From Porodaedalea pini (taxonomy: Eukaryota; Basidiomycota; Agaricomycetes; Hymenochaetales; Hymenochaetaceae): a stretch of 64,000 nucleotides of DNA. Under the pieces are notes generated by a model, which was not told the origin of the DNA, made no database searches, and saw nothing but the letters and a program-made list of their open reading frames with translations. Both the position numbers and the translations under genes were made by a program. This document shows, one piece after another, positions 32,914 to 44,972 of this stretch; positions within the stretch are counted from its first letter, which is position 1; each line of letters opens with the position of its first letter. Location of the stretch: contig NBAY01000062.1 in assembly GCA_002794775.1 (NCBI GenBank), forward strand, positions 62,001-126,000, written 5' to 3'.

Positions 32914-34570
32914 TTTTCATTTTTCGTCGGTCGGAGCGTCTCCTTATTATTACTGTAATCACGCTTGGCTCACGTTTACTCGTCTTTGTCTGTCTAGTAC
33001 TCTCTGGCGACTCCCAAGGAAAGAATGAGAAATAAACGGAAATAAATAATAATACTGTACTAGGAGAACAACACACCGGCACTGCGAGCCCGTCCTCGTC
33101 CCACGACAATTTTATCCAAGACTCCGATCCCAGGGGTGATATCAACAAATAAATAAAAGCGAAACCTTTTTTTATCAACGGGGCTCATCCTCTCTCCCAG
33201 GCCCCGGACTACTCCATCCCCATCTGCAAGGCCTAGACTCGCTCGACCCAGGCTTAGGACCCACAAGGGGCAAGCTCGTCTCAATCCTCAGTCCCTCCAA
33301 CCCGTCCTCATCTCGTCTCATTTCGTCGCGGGTGACCGTCGGGCACGCGAATGTCCCAACTTGGACACGGCTTATTGGTCCCGGATCGCAAAAATACCCA
33401 GAGGGTTTTGCGCCGGGGCGCCCAATCTCCATGTGCGCGGTGTCCGATACAGAGGAACCCGCTCGTCCCGTGGTTCTCATGCCTTTTCGTTTTCTGCGCC
33501 CGTTCCTCGAGATCAGCACTGATCAGCGGCGAAAACGTGGTGATCAGATGACGTCCATCCGCCCAGCCGCTGTTGACCGCAAACGATCTCTCATCGGACA
33601 AAACTGAACAGCACAATTGCACAGGCCACTCGATTGAGGTGGTAGAGGTCGGGGAACATCTGGATGCTTTTGGTTCTGGCTGTTTCTGAAATTACACCTA
33701 GAGGGAGCCGCGTGAGCTCCAAAGTGCGCCGAACGCCAGCTTCCCTTCGAGCTAGAAGATCGCGTGGAGATCGAAACTAGTGCTTCGCGCACTGTGAAGC
33801 TTGGAGATCTTCCGTTTTCGTAATGGAACTGGACTCAAGGCAGGTATTCATTGTAAATAAGGATAGTCTGGTATTCTGCGGAAAGTGCCAGATCCCTCAG
33901 CGTTCTCGCGATACCCATCTTTTATCTCGTTCATCATCCCGTCCATCCTCTTTCGTCTCTGGCTTGTCTCTTCCTATGTATATGTTCTGCACCCGGCTTG
34001 CTCGTCTCATTCCCTCTTTATCATTCAGTATTCTCCAACGCTTCTTCCTCTACACGCATATTCGAACAATTTAAACGCGGAGAACGGAAGAAACACGCTG
34101 GATAGACGTCCCATGATTTGCATGCGCCCTTCGTTCGCGTGTTGGCCTTCTAGCGGAACTTGAAGAAGTGTGTGGTACTGATGCAATCCCGACTCTAAAG
34201 GGACACGCCCGAAAGGAAGATCTTCTTGTCCACCTTACCCCCTTCGTATACCTCCTCCCCTCCTTTTTTTCTTAGTTCCCTTCTCCAATTTCCAATTTCC
34301 CTACCTATACGCCTGTTATTCATTTCACCCCGGTTTTTCGCCTCCACACATAATTGCCTTTCGCTTCGTCCCTACGGAGGCATAATTTATTTTGCAAGTG
34401 TCTCCCAGAAGACGGCCGTACGCAGTCTGTTAGTGCCGCATCAGAATGAGTGACTTCAAAATCGTCTGCTTTCTCTTAGCCTACTCCGGTCTAAAGCTAC
34501 AAGAAGGAGCTAAGAGGGAAGAAGAAAAAGAAAGTACTTGCTTCTCTTACACGCTGCCTTTGTGCGTCTT
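32914..34570. other. Intergenic region, no supported gene
   Basis: About 1.66 kb between two minus-strand genes. It contains the promoter of the membrane-protein gene and 3' sequence of Cwf19. Pyrimidine-rich tracts occupy 33900-34070 and 34220-34350 on the plus strand. A 114-codon minus frame (33175-33519) is rich in Arg, Gly and Pro; I could not link it to exons or to a family. Confidence 0.35.
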
Positions 34571-37364
34571 TCACGTCTTCCCAATCATCCCAGTCCAGTC
34601 GAACTTGTCATACTTCTTCCTGAACCTCGCCACCCGCTCCTTATTATGCCTGAAGTCGACGCGCTGCGGCCTCCGCCAGCGGCGCGGCTCCAGATCGAGC
34701 ATATTCCCTAGAATTTCGGCCGCGAAGTACCTACAGTGAACAAGTAGAAGCGCGACGGTCAGCAACAGGAAAAATAAATAAAGATATCCAGAATAAAGGG
34801 AAGTGGAGAAGAAACCTACTTTGGGAACTCGCCCCCGCCCTTCTCACCCTCATCAACTGCACCGTCTCCTTCACCCGCGCCTGCCGCTTCGCTCGTGCCC
34901 TCAATAACATGGCCGTACCCCTTCTCGCCCTTATGGTCAAACTGCACCATGAAGTACGGCAGGTTCGGAACGAGCGCCCGCCGGAACCCACCGGGGCGCG
35001 CAGAAAAGTCGATCAGCTTCTTATGCTGTGTCCACTCTGTCTCGGACGCGAGGATGCTCTCCCGGAAGTATGCCGGTGCGTCCTCGAAGTGCGCCCATGG
35101 CAGCGGCACGCACTCAATCACGGTGTGTGCTTGCCATTTGATGTTGATCACCGTCTCGTAGAAGACGACGCCTTTGTCTTCCTCGGCGAACATCCGCATA
35201 AGGCATTTCATGAAGTTCTGAGCAGAGTTCAGTCGTCATATTAATGTAGATTGTTTGAAATACACGCACTCGCACTTCATCCCACAAGTCGTCATCACCC
35301 TCCAGCATTGTGAGGTGATGCTGAATTGGGACAATGAGGCAGTGGCCTTCCACCAGTTCTTGGGTAAGCGTGCATGACAAGTAACAGCGCGTCGCCATTG
35401 CAATTACCGGCGCCTTCGGAGGTGAATCGTCTTCCCCGTAGCAGAATTGGCAGGAAGCCATTACTTTCTGCGTTTTCTTGTAATCTACAAAAATCATGAG
35501 CTGGTACACATAAATGCAGTGGACGAAAGCCGAACGGAAAGAGACGCACCATTGATAGCAAACTGCCGCTTCATCGCGTCTGTCCGCATTTTCTTCCGCC
35601 CAAGCCGCTCAGCATTGTCATCCATGTACTCAAGGTCGTCCTCGAATTTGCCGTCGCGTGTGATAGCCGCCGCAAGCTCCGCGTCCAACTCCTTTTGGTC
35701 CGCCATACCTGCACCGAAGCGCTCTTGACGTAGCATCTCGCCGAGCGTCAGGTCGTCATCGTCCGCATTATAGCGCACAATATCGCCCGTCTTCGGGTCT
35801 CGGGTCTCGAACTTTTCTTTCTTCCTCCGGTTGCCAGGTAGCTGCTGCTCATCTTCCCGGCCCGCACCAACATCATACAGCCGCCCTCGCGAGTCCAGCG
35901 TCGGGAGTACTTCCAACCGCGTGCGTGTCTTTTTACCACCACCATCGTCACCATCGTCATCTCCGCGCTCTACTACATAGCCTCCAGACGCACGGCGCTG
36001 CTCTTCTTCATACTCTTTTTCGAGTTTCTCTGCGTCCGGAGCACCCATGAGCTTCGCGCGTAATACACGCGCTTGCAAGCGGTTTAGTTCTTCGGTCGAG
36101 AGTGCCTTCCTGCCCGACGTAGATGCAAGCTGGGGTGGTGTCATGACGGTCGGCACGGGAGTATGTGTCATCGACAGTGGGCTACCCTTGGGAGGGAGCC
36201 TGAGCGAGTCAAGACGTCTGTGTGCAGCTGGTGGTCCGCTACTTGGTGCAGGTGAGGGCGTTGAAGGTGCGCTTTCACCCGGACGGCGGAAGGATGAAGA
36301 ACGCGATGACGCGCCCGAACCACTAAGGTCGGTGAACATCCAACGCTGCTCACGGTTTCGTTCTCCACCATGGTCATTACGGTTGCGCTCGCGGCCGCGG
36401 TCACTTTCGCGATTATTGCCTCCACGAGAGCTACGCCGACCTTCTCGCTCATCCAGGATGCGCCGCTCCTCCTTCGCTTCTTCAAAGGCTTCAAGCGAGC
36501 CGAATCTCTCTAGCGCGACCTCTTCAACGGGTTTACCCTCTTCTTCCACTGCCTCGTAAACGCGCCTTAACTTCATCATTCGCCAGTTTGATCCCGGTCC
36601 GCCAGGTGTAGCTGCCTTCGCAGCAGAATGTGGGTATTGGTCCAAAGGAATGCCTTGGACCAAGTTTGTGTTCAATTCTCTAGAGCTGATTTTTGGCTGC
36701 AGGTTATGAATACATCCTACATCAGATAAATATCGAGAAAGGAACACATTATGTACCTTCTCTGGGTCCGGTTTGTTCTCCCTTTGCTTCTTCTTATGCT
36801 CTGTACCCAGGCTTGAAAAAAAGTCGACGTCTCCTCCCATCGACCTAGCATTCTCTACCGGTTCCCCATAGTCTTCCGTAAGAGATTCGTTTCCTGTTGG
36901 AATTTGGAGCTTGGACGAGCTCGCCTCCGAAGGAGGGACACTAACGACTGACGGGGGAAGCAGCATCCACTCGTCACGAACGAGCTTGGTTTCTGCTGGT
37001 CTTGTGGGAGGTAGAGGCGGGTCATTCGGAGAGGTAGTTGCATGAGACTTGAGTTTGAGGCTCTCGGCGGTTGGTATGTCCGTAGCTATCGGCTTAGGTA
37101 TTCTATAGATCAAAATCACAATATACAGACGATAAAGAATTTGCTCACGTTCTCGCCATCCATATCAATATTTTTCTCAACCCACATATCTTCGTCCGGG
37201 TTATCGTCAATGACCTTCACCTTCTTGTCGTGCCGCTTCTTGGGTTTATCATGTTTATCATCTTTTTCACGTTTATGTCGCTTTTTAGTTCGGTACTCGC
37301 TATCATCATCCTTTCCGTGATGTCGCTTATGCTTTGACGAACGATGTTCCTTCTGGTCCTCCAT
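34571..37364 (-). CDS. CWF19: Pre-mRNA splicing factor Cwf19
   Basis: The minus-strand exons are 37149-37364, 36757-37092, 35550-36696, 35270-35484, 34820-35217 and 34571-34730, giving 823 residues. Cwf19 (CWF19L2 in animals) is a spliceosome component that acts in late splicing and lariat debranching control. The N-terminus is very basic (SSKHKRHHGKD, KKRHKREKDDK). The middle has conserved blocks SRELNTNLVQGIPLDQYP, PGSNWRMMKLRRVY, and YNADDDDLTLGEMLRQERFGAG. The C-terminal Cwf19-like domains 1 and 2 show ASCQFCYGED, EGHCLIVPIQHHLTMLEGDDDLWDEVR, the HIT-like YETVINIKWQAHTVIECVPLP, and the terminal RVDFRHNKERVARFRKKYDKFDWT. Intron 36697-36756 is 60 nt and stop-free, so retention would add 20 residues. 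The gene sits 148 bp from the divergent CLYBL gene. Confidence 0.94.
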
Positions 37365-37512
37365 GGTGGTTGCGTCAAGGGCTTCAAGTTCAGTTCTGTG
37401 TCACGCGTCAGATGCGGGAGGACGTCGATCATCCGCCGATCATTGATATACGTATGATTGCAGCTCGGACAGTTGCGGAGAGATCTCTCGCTGCAACCAC
37501 AACTAACGCGTA
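37365..37512. promoter_or_regulatory. 148-bp bidirectional promoter between CWF19 and CLYBL
   Basis: Two start codons point outward from this interval with no other sequence between them, so both promoters must fit in or overlap 148 bp. No TATA box is visible. Confidence 0.6.
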
Positions 37513-38985
37513 ATGTTTCGTGCAAGGGCAGCTCGTCTCTCTTCATTGCCGTTGTACAAGCCTTTGGCGTCATCTGTGCGCGTGCGGTATCTCAGTCAAG
37601 GTGCTGAGCTCAAAGATCCCGACAGCGACCGCCCTCGACGCTCATACCTCTACGGTGAGCATCGGCCCCACGGTGCTTCAACTCAGCTTCTCAGCACACG
37701 TGAATAGTGCCATGCTCGTCGGAGCGGATGCTCAGGAAGTCACTCGAAACACCGTCAGATGTGATTATCTATGACCTTGAAGACAGTATCGCACCCGACG
37801 CGAAGCCCAGTGCGCGTACGGCATTGGGCGCGTTCTTAAACGTCAGTATAATCCATTTTATCGGAAGATATAAAATAATTAAATTGGAGCATCAGACTCG
37901 GCACGAGCGCCCGTTACCTCTCCCTTCCCGCGTGGCCGTCAGACTGAATGCAATTGATACGCCTTATTTCCAGGACGATGTTCTCGCTGCTGTGAGCATG
38001 GAGGCTCCTCTCAATTACTCTGCAAACAGTCCTCACGCAGTCATGTTACATTAGGTCTCAATTCCGCACGTGCATACACTCATCCTTCCAAAGATCCACT
38101 CAGCTGAAAACCTCGACGACGTTGCTGAACTTGTGTCTTGGGCCTCAAGCTCTTCTGCCCAGACTCGAATACAGCCGCTACGTCTAGTCGCTAGCATCGA
38201 GAGCGCACGTGCGCTGTGGAACGTTGGACGCATCGCCGAGTGGAAATCCAACAATGGACCCACGGGCGGTGTGCTCGTATCGCTACTAGTGCGTGTCCTT
38301 AGGTTCTTGGACCCTGACGCTTTTTGACCTTTTCGCTCATCATTACTCAGTTCGCTGCAGAAGACTGTAAGAGTTTACTACGCTTCTCTCCTTTAGCATA
38401 CTAATTTGTATCGACAAACAGATTGCGCAGACACCTCTATCATCCGCACACCAGCACGTCTCGAGCTTCTCTTCACTCGCTCACAAATTGCGCTTGCCGC
38501 AAAGGCTTTCGGGCTCGAGGCAATCGACATGGTGTGCGTGAACTACAAAGACGCCGACTATCTGCGCGACGAATGTGAAGACGGACGCCGGCTAGGGTTT
38601 ACTGGCAAACAAGCAATCCATCCCGCGCAAGTCGATACCATTCAGCGGACATTTGTGCCAACAGAGAAAGGTCCATAACCTCATTTGAAAGTTAGCGTTC
38701 ATGGACTTATTCGCTTAATAAATCTCTCTTAGAAATTTCTCGAGCCGCTCGAATTGTCGCAACGATGGCCGCATCTCACCGAGAAGGTCGTGGTGCATTT
38801 GGCCTTGAGGTTGGCGATGGCTCAGGCGGGCGGGAAATGATTGATGCACCAATGCTAAAGCAGGTAAGCACCATAGTCCACAGAAAAGCGGATTTTGGGG
38901 GTCTTAATTTTTAACCTTCATTGCGCAGGCACAGAACGTACTTCGTGTGGCGAAGGCGGCTGGCCTAGAGATTCCTGATATGTAA
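37513..38985 (+). CDS. CLYBL: Citrate lyase beta-like protein (CLYBL), mitochondrial
   Basis: The exons are 37513-37654, 37708-37841, 37896-37991, 38055-38288, 38351-38366, 38422-38670, 38733-38863 and 38929-38985, giving 352 residues. It belongs to the HpcH/HpaI aldolase superfamily; human CLYBL cleaves citramalyl-CoA to acetyl-CoA and pyruvate in mitochondria. The N-terminus (MFRARAARLSSLPLYKPLASS) is a presequence. Family blocks include RRSYLYVPCSSERML, DVIIYDLEDSIAPDAK, the metal and acid ligands around HVHTLILPKIHSAENLDD, VASIESARALWN, GVLVSLLFAAEDYCADT, and GFTGKQAIHPAQVDTIQR. The 16-nt exon codes for FAAEDY, which contains the conserved acid of this motif, so skipping it would inactivate the enzyme. 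Confidence 0.93.
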
Positions 38986-39303
38986 TGAAGTGATAGAGCA
39001 CAAGACTAAGTGGTTCATGATGTACATTTAGGACGTGGAATAAATGTGACAGTATGAGTATGCGATGTGCACAATCAGATTTTTTTTAAATGAAAGACTT
39101 GGAATAAGATGATAACCTTCGGACAAATCTGATATACATAAATTCCCTGGCCTAATCCATTATCTAGGACTTGATGTTTAATTAACCATTCCGAGCCGCT
39201 CAGCAAGCCTTCAAACTGCGCAAACGTCCTTGCACCTCCTCGAGCTGCATTTTCAGTGCGTTCGCCTCGGCCCTCTCCTGCTCTCGAACACGAATCATGA
39301 CTT
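38986..39303. other. Short convergent gap, no gene seen
   Basis: About 320 bases between the CLYBL stop and the end of the F-box relic; AT-rich, no features. Confidence 0.35.
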
Positions 39304-40887
39304 TCATCCGTTTATGATCTCCCTCCATGTAGCATCAAATTCCTCTTTCTTAAACGTATCCCCATGAAGCTCAGCAACGCGTTGGACCTTGAAATAGGAC
39401 CATCCACTGCAGATTCGCCCGATACGCCACCTCGATGGGCATACCGCACTCAAATACGCAGCGACTTCGGTCGCTATAGACCCCCTGACACGTGTGACAC
39501 CAAAGCATCTATTCTCCAGATTTTCGAGCTTGCTAGGAAAAGCGATTGAAGGCGAGTACAATGGACGGCGATATCAGAAAGAACTGTGAGGGTGAGGGGA
39601 GTGTCTGTACGAAGTTGGATCGGTTCGCAGTTGAAGTATAAAAACTCCAACAGAGGCCAGTGAGAAACAAGAACGATCATATCGCCGTTCGTGATCTGGA
39701 ACTTGAATGGTTTGTGGTAGGATAATAGAATATGTGTGACAGACGAAAGAGTGGTGAGAGGGTGCAAAACGGATAGGTCTATCTCCTCCATTTCTGAATG
39801 ATTTGGTGACTGATACGCTTGCTCATTCATCCACAAGTAAAGGACCTGGAGACGTGAGAATGAACGTGAAAGAGTGTGAAGTAAAGCACCACATGATCAA
39901 TATTGGCAATCCTCGATGAGTTCTGATTCGACATAGCCATGGACTACAACGCGCTCCAGATTGGGCGCAACACAAGGCTTTCGCAGCAGTTTGTTAAGAT
40001 CATCCAACGACGCTACAAGATCTATGCCTAGTAACGAGAGAAATTTTGCGCTGGACAGAGACAAAAAAAAATTGAGTCGTGTCAGCGGGATGTCCACTAT
40101 CTTGTACACCAATGCTTTCCCCGGCTCTGATATATTGTAAGCAGGGAAGGGAAGCGAGTGCCGTCAAGATAGAAGTGGTCAGAGTGCCGTAAGGAATGAC
40201 TATTGTTTTCAAGTCCTTTGACGCCTTTATGGGTCGGCTGAAGTTGCTCTCGATGAGGCTCATCGACATCATCACTTCTAAATTTGGCACACGGAGGGTG
40301 AGCTCGTCGATGAACCTATTAGAGTCATCTATCTCCCCTTCGTTAGGAAGGGAGACCACTAGACCCTTGATAGAATCTCCTAAAAATAGGATGGATGCCT
40401 CGAGCATCCCAGCAGTTCCGGAGAGCAGCTCGAGGTGCGCGAGATTCGGGAAAAGGGGAGTAGTCGTACGCTTAAGAGCGATTTCACTCGTCACGGATGT
40501 ACTGAGGGTAGACGAAACGTCACTACCGAATGTAAGTGTTTTGACTCGCGGCGCATATCGTTTGGATCGCAACCGGTTCTTTGATTCGATCTTCCACACG
40601 AAATGTAACTCTCTCCGAATCCAGGGATTCTCCTGAAACCATAAGTTATACGATTGCATCAAGATGAGAGTGTATGCAGGAAGAAAGCTCACCGGGTGCG
40701 GGATGTCTCGTTCTTCTATCGGCGCTAGTATCAAAAGCAAAGGCTCTGGAGAGTCTAACGACCACTATAGCTCGTCTAAAGCGCTTCCAGACCACTAGTG
40801 CTGCGAGCAGACAGATGCAGAACGCACAACGGTTGCATGACCGGCATAGTAGTCAAATATTATCCTCTGGATCTCTGGCAGACTCAT
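39304..40887 (-). pseudogene. F-box/LRR-type protein, disabled by in-frame stops
   Basis: The minus frame starting at 40887 reads MSLPEIQRIIFDYYAGHATVV, ASVCSQH, then TAG (40795-40797), WSGSALDEL, TAG (40765-40767), WSLDSPEPLLLILAP, continuing without frame change into RELHFVWKIESKNR and leucine-rich repeats (LFPNLAHLELLSG, LTLRVPNLEVM, LKTIVIPYGTLTTS). The C-x-x-[W]...A...L-[W]...L...P.PLL pattern is the linker after the F-box in agaricomycete F-box proteins, and both stops fall where Trp is expected. A further TGA at 39897-39899 precedes SFSRLQVLYLW, and the last 80 residues shift frame. A 60-nt stop-free intron lies near 40620-40690. With at least three stops and a frameshift this copy is dead. 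F-box families are large and turn over quickly in mushrooms. Confidence 0.75.
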
Positions 40888-41398
40888 AGCAGAGCTTGCC
40901 GCAACTTTTCCATTAACGAAAGGAGAGCATAGATTCCAAAGGACGGCCTGTGTTAGCGTGCTGTCTGACACAGAGACATTCCAAGCCAATTGAAAAATAT
41001 CGGAAATCTTGAAATAGGTTTGCGCGGTGGTATTACTTAGGTAAGGAGCCGTCAGCCGAATCGTACGATTACAAAAGCCTACCTAGTGACTCAATAACGT
41101 GTTCCATCTGACACAGTACGCATGAAATTACCTAGAATTCATGTGAAAGAAACAGTGCGACTAACGGGGACCAGAAGTGCCGGAATAACATACATTGAAA
41201 TAGTATACACGCTATGATTCTAGAGTTGTTAAGTATGAGCGATAGAAGGATAAGAAAACAGTGAGTATGCACGTATGATCCAAATAAGAGTTTACTTGCG
41301 ACGAAAAGGGCGTTCCGCAGAGGAAACCAAAAGGAGGGCGGGTATAGGACAAGGGCGTGGAGTTCAAATAACAGAACGCATATACGCAAAGCCTACGA
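40888..41398. other. Intergenic region, no gene seen
   Basis: About 510 bases between the F-box relic and the carrier gene. A short open extension of the F-box frame (to 40989) lacks its own motif. The minus-strand frame 41132-41389 is hydrophobic (Leu/Phe-rich) but has no supporting context. Confidence 0.3.
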
Positions 41399-42790
41399 CT
41401 AAGTCCGCCCAGAGAGCTGCCTCATTAACATTTCGTACCTGAGGTAAAGGCCAAGATCAGTATAATCAGGCAGAAACAATAGCAGCGAAGAGAAGTGGAG
41501 CTCACGTCAACATCGTGACAGCGCTATTGGGCACTGTACGAATAAGATTGACAGACAGACCCTTGTATAGTCCTCGCCAGCCCTCCTTGTGCACAATCTT
41601 TTTGGCCGTATATATGACTCCGCCACGTCGCGATTGTTGTGCTTTCCGAACATCATCTGCGCTGCCCACATCCGGCCCCGCAGGCTGAATCGGGGGACTA
41701 CCCGCGGCGGCGAGCAGACGACGCTGGGTCTGGAGACGCGTACGTACAACCTCATGAGGGTAGGTGGCCAACGATGCACACATTTTAGCAACACCTGAGC
41801 AACCCAGTATTTGACTGCTGGTTAAAGGAGTATCAGAGGCTCCCTCTGTAAGCGACATGATTAACGAATGCTTGCGTATCTGTAAGGCATTAAAAACTTA
41901 CGAGCCCAAAGCTTGAGCTTCTCGTACAAGGGGAATTGCACGGCGACGTGCGTGATCCCGAGCAAGCTAGGAAAAAGACCTCTATAAAACGCAGATACGC
42001 CTTCAGTCCGGTAGATAGTAAGGAACGCGTCTAGCGTATTCCGGTAGCGGCCCTCTGATGGGGGTTGAGTCTACGTCACACATCCGTGAATAACACTGTA
42101 ATAACGTATAACAATGATTACAAAGCTCACCATAAAGCGAGTCTTGATCACCCATAACGGATTCGTCACGATTGTACTAGCAGCACCCGCACTCATCGCG
42201 GATAGAATGTGCAAACTCCACGGATGTTCGCGGACGACCGGTTGATACCCCTTCGCTTGTGCTGCAGGATAGATTTGTGACTTCGGTTTATGCGCCCCCC
42301 ACTGTGAGTCATCGTCCGAGCGCATCGTTGCACCGAGCGGGAGCTCGCCGAAATATGTCTTTATTCCGTCATAAATTGCAAAGTAGATCGCCCACGTCGG
42401 GAGGTAGCCAAGAATTGTCGGCCCAAGCCCTCGGTATAAACCGCGCAGACCATCTCTGTATACAATGTGCTTCACAGTGCCTGAATGATGAGCATTGTAA
42501 ATAGGTCAGGAAAATATAAACAGAGAACGTTATCACGTACCGAAGACCCCCATGTACGCCTTATCGCCATGACGAGCACGCTGGGCTTGTAGCTTTGTCT
42601 TTATTACATCGAGAGGACACGTCGCGATACTTGCAACTAGACCACCGCCTGCGCCCGCTGCAAAGGTTTGAGCCACACAGCGTCAATGACGGCCGAACGT
42701 TACAGTCAGCATTGAGCGCATGCATCGGACCGCATTGGCGTCCTCACCAATCATGCTGTTGTTCGCCGTCCATTTTGCATCGCCCCGCAT
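41399..42790 (-). CDS. RIM2: Mitochondrial carrier, Rim2-type pyrimidine nucleotide transporter
   Basis: The minus-strand exons are 42748-42790, 42541-42657, 42131-42480, 41902-42070, 41506-41845 and 41399-41438, giving 352 residues. It is an inner-membrane carrier with the three-fold repeat: PLDVIKTKLQAQ, then NPLWVIKTRFM, then YPHEVVRTRLQTQ, each starting a P-x-[DE]-x-x-[KR]-x-[RK] signature and each followed by a YRGLGP, YRGLFPSLLGI or YKGLSVNLIRTVP segment. The NPLWVIKTRF motif and a long loop after the third transmembrane helix are typical of Rim2, which exchanges pyrimidine nucleotides for mitochondrial nucleic acid synthesis. The N-terminus used here (MRGDAKWTANNSM) is short; a longer upstream start cannot be excluded. 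The last exon codes for only 13 codons, YEMLMRQLSGRT and stop. Confidence 0.9.
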
Positions 42791-43070
42791 GTCTCCCCAG
42801 CGGGGCGTTGAGCGTGAGTCCTCGTCGTTGCAGACGTTGCGCGGCGAAACTGCCGAACGTCGTGGTGCAATACGTGCAAGACGAATCCAAGGGAGCGCCG
42901 CTACCCCGCATATTCGTTGATCGCATCACGTAATCTGGTATGCGCCAATATTAATATTATTTCCCACTCAGTTCTTTGATGATTGCAATGCATATAAACC
43001 GTGCATATCGTATAGTGTAAAAACAAAGATGATAACTTAGAGATAAGCGGGAAGGTGCATCACTCGACTA

Positions 43071-44787
43071 CTAAGAAAGATTCATTCCAAGCTTGTCTGC
43101 AAGTGTCTCCATGTACACCTCTATGAAGCAGGACATCAAGGTCAGCTCAGCACGATACAGAGTTGACAAAAAATCTTACCAGTCTGATGGCGTAGCCTCC
43201 AATATTCGTTTAGCAGCTCGCCGATGTCGACTTCGTTCTTCCGCAAATGCTCCTTCATCTGTTGCACTTCGTCAGTCTGAACTGTATGTGAAAAGGAGTC
43301 TTTATAGAACCTTTCGTTCGAGCGCATCAGCCTCCTGTTTTGTCTCCTCGACAAGCTTGTCATTCTCCTTACGTTCCTCGGACATCTCACTATAGTCGCG
43401 TTGCAGTCGCTCGAGCTCTTCCGTAGAACGCAAACGGCGCTCTTCCACATGCTGCTGCGCACGCGAGAGCTTTTCTAACGCATTGCGCTCTTGTCGTCTT
43501 GCGCGCTGTAAACATTGTCAGGTACAAATCAGAGCAGTAATGAAGTTCATGGCGCACGTCGGCACGCCCGAGCAATTGTTCACGCAAAATAAGTTTTCGA
43601 TCCAGTTCCTCTCGGTATGACGCAAGCCTATGCTGAATCGTATCGACTTGGATGTGTTCCGATTGAATCGTGCGCAGGTCATCGATGAGTTTTTTCATGT
43701 CCTGATTGTCAAATTCTACTTAGTGTATTTCCGCCATGTCTTACAGGCGGACCGTACCTGTTCGAAAACGTTCAATGCATCGAGCTTCACTTTCAGTTCG
43801 CGTGATTTAGCTTCGGCAGCGGCAATAATTGTCCGCTCGTCTTGGGCGAGTAAACCCATCTCGCTGATGTGCTTTTTAATTCGGTCCGGAGATTGCACGA
43901 TGCGTCCACGTGTCGAGTTGATCGCAGTAGTAACGAGCTCTACCTCGCGGTTTAGGTTTTCCTGTTTTGTTTTTGTAAGATACATCTGTCTTCCGCGTGT
44001 TGGCGAACGAACATACCTTTTGACGACTGAGCACACTTTTGTCCTTCTTTCGCGCATCTACCTCACGAGCTACTTCTGCCTTCTTGTTGTGGATGGCAAG
44101 GATGACCTTCTCTAGCTGCTCATTCTCCTGTATCAATGCCAGTCGACGTGGTTCGTCTACTTCTCGTTGTTTCCTGCGCGACAAGATGGTGAGTATGCAG
44201 GTAGTCATATCTATACAAGACAGTCATGTACTTTATTTCCGCAATCTTCTGCCTCAGCTCGGCGACTTTATGCGTCATGCGCTCCCGCTCCTCAAGCGCC
44301 GACGTTGACTGATCACGCAGCTTCTTCAAGAAGCTTCCCCGCTCCTCTGCGAACTTAATGAAATTGATGATGGCGGACAAGATATTGCGAGTGCGTTCTG
44401 GTTCAGGGAGGATGAGGTCGCGCATACAGAGATCCTGTACCCGCGCAGCATGTGCTAGCCGTTGTCTTTGAATGCAACTTAGCACCAGTTCACAAAGAGG
44501 GAAGACCCAGCTCACACATGATGCAAAACCAGATTCAGGTTCAAGCTGTTCGCGTACAGCTCGGGATACTCGTCAATCACCGCGAGTGACCTGCTGACAG
44601 GCTCTTCAAGCGCTTCCGGCGTAATACCAGTGACCTGCTGGACGAAGAGTACATAAATGGCCTGTACAACATCGCTGGTGGGTCTCTGGATTTGGTCTTC
44701 AGAAACGCGCAACCCCCACTCCTCAAGGGCGCGTGCTATCTCGCCTATCTTCATAGACGGAAACCAGAATCCCGTTTGCGCATTCAT
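43071..44787 (-). CDS. NUF2: Kinetochore protein Nuf2
   Basis: The minus-strand exons are 44516-44787, 44232-44465, 44017-44173, 43758-43961, 43558-43701, 43311-43505, 43180-43258 and 43071-43120, giving 444 residues. Nuf2 pairs with Ndc80 in the complex that binds spindle microtubules to kinetochores. The N-terminal CH-like domain (FPSMKIGEIARALEEWGLRVSEDQIQRPTSDVVQAIY, split here as FPSMKIGEIARALEEWGL and RVSEDQIQRPTSDVVQAIY) is diagnostic, and LILPEPERTRNILSAIINFIKFAEER is the conserved end of that domain. The rest is an almost continuous coiled coil with heptads, ending LADKLGMNLS. The second exon junction was chosen to give HHVQRLAHAARV. Four ACGCG boxes lie about 100-120 bp upstream, which fits cell-cycle control. 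Confidence 0.95.
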
Positions 44788-44881
44788 TCTAGTAGTATCT
44801 TGGGGATTTAGTGATGGAGTACTAAATGAGGAGAGCTGGATGTTGTTGCGGCACCTCAGAGGTTTTGTTCACTGTTAACGA

Positions 44882-44905
44882 ACGCGACGCGACGCGACAA
44901 ACGCG
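44882..44905. promoter_or_regulatory. Cluster of four ACGCG boxes (MCB-like) in the NUF2/peroxin promoter
   Basis: ACGCG occurs at 44882, 44887, 44892 and 44901 in the 185 bp between the two divergent starts. ACGCG(T/A) is the core bound by fungal MBF (Mbp1/Res) at G1/S genes. The site is 95-120 bp upstream of NUF2, which is periodically expressed in many fungi. The function is inferred from sequence alone. Confidence 0.5.
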
Positions 44906-44972
44906 GGGTAACGTGACTTTGTGGTTCACTAAATGAAGTGCCGAAGCGCCGATCACTTTATAATCAAATCAC

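Noticed and set aside
33175..33519. 114-codon minus frame between two genes
   Set aside because: Arg/Gly/Pro-rich, no domain, no plausible splice partners; left as unassigned sequence.
36047..36559. 170-codon plus frame inside CWF19
   Set aside because: Antisense shadow of the conserved CWF19 coding exon.
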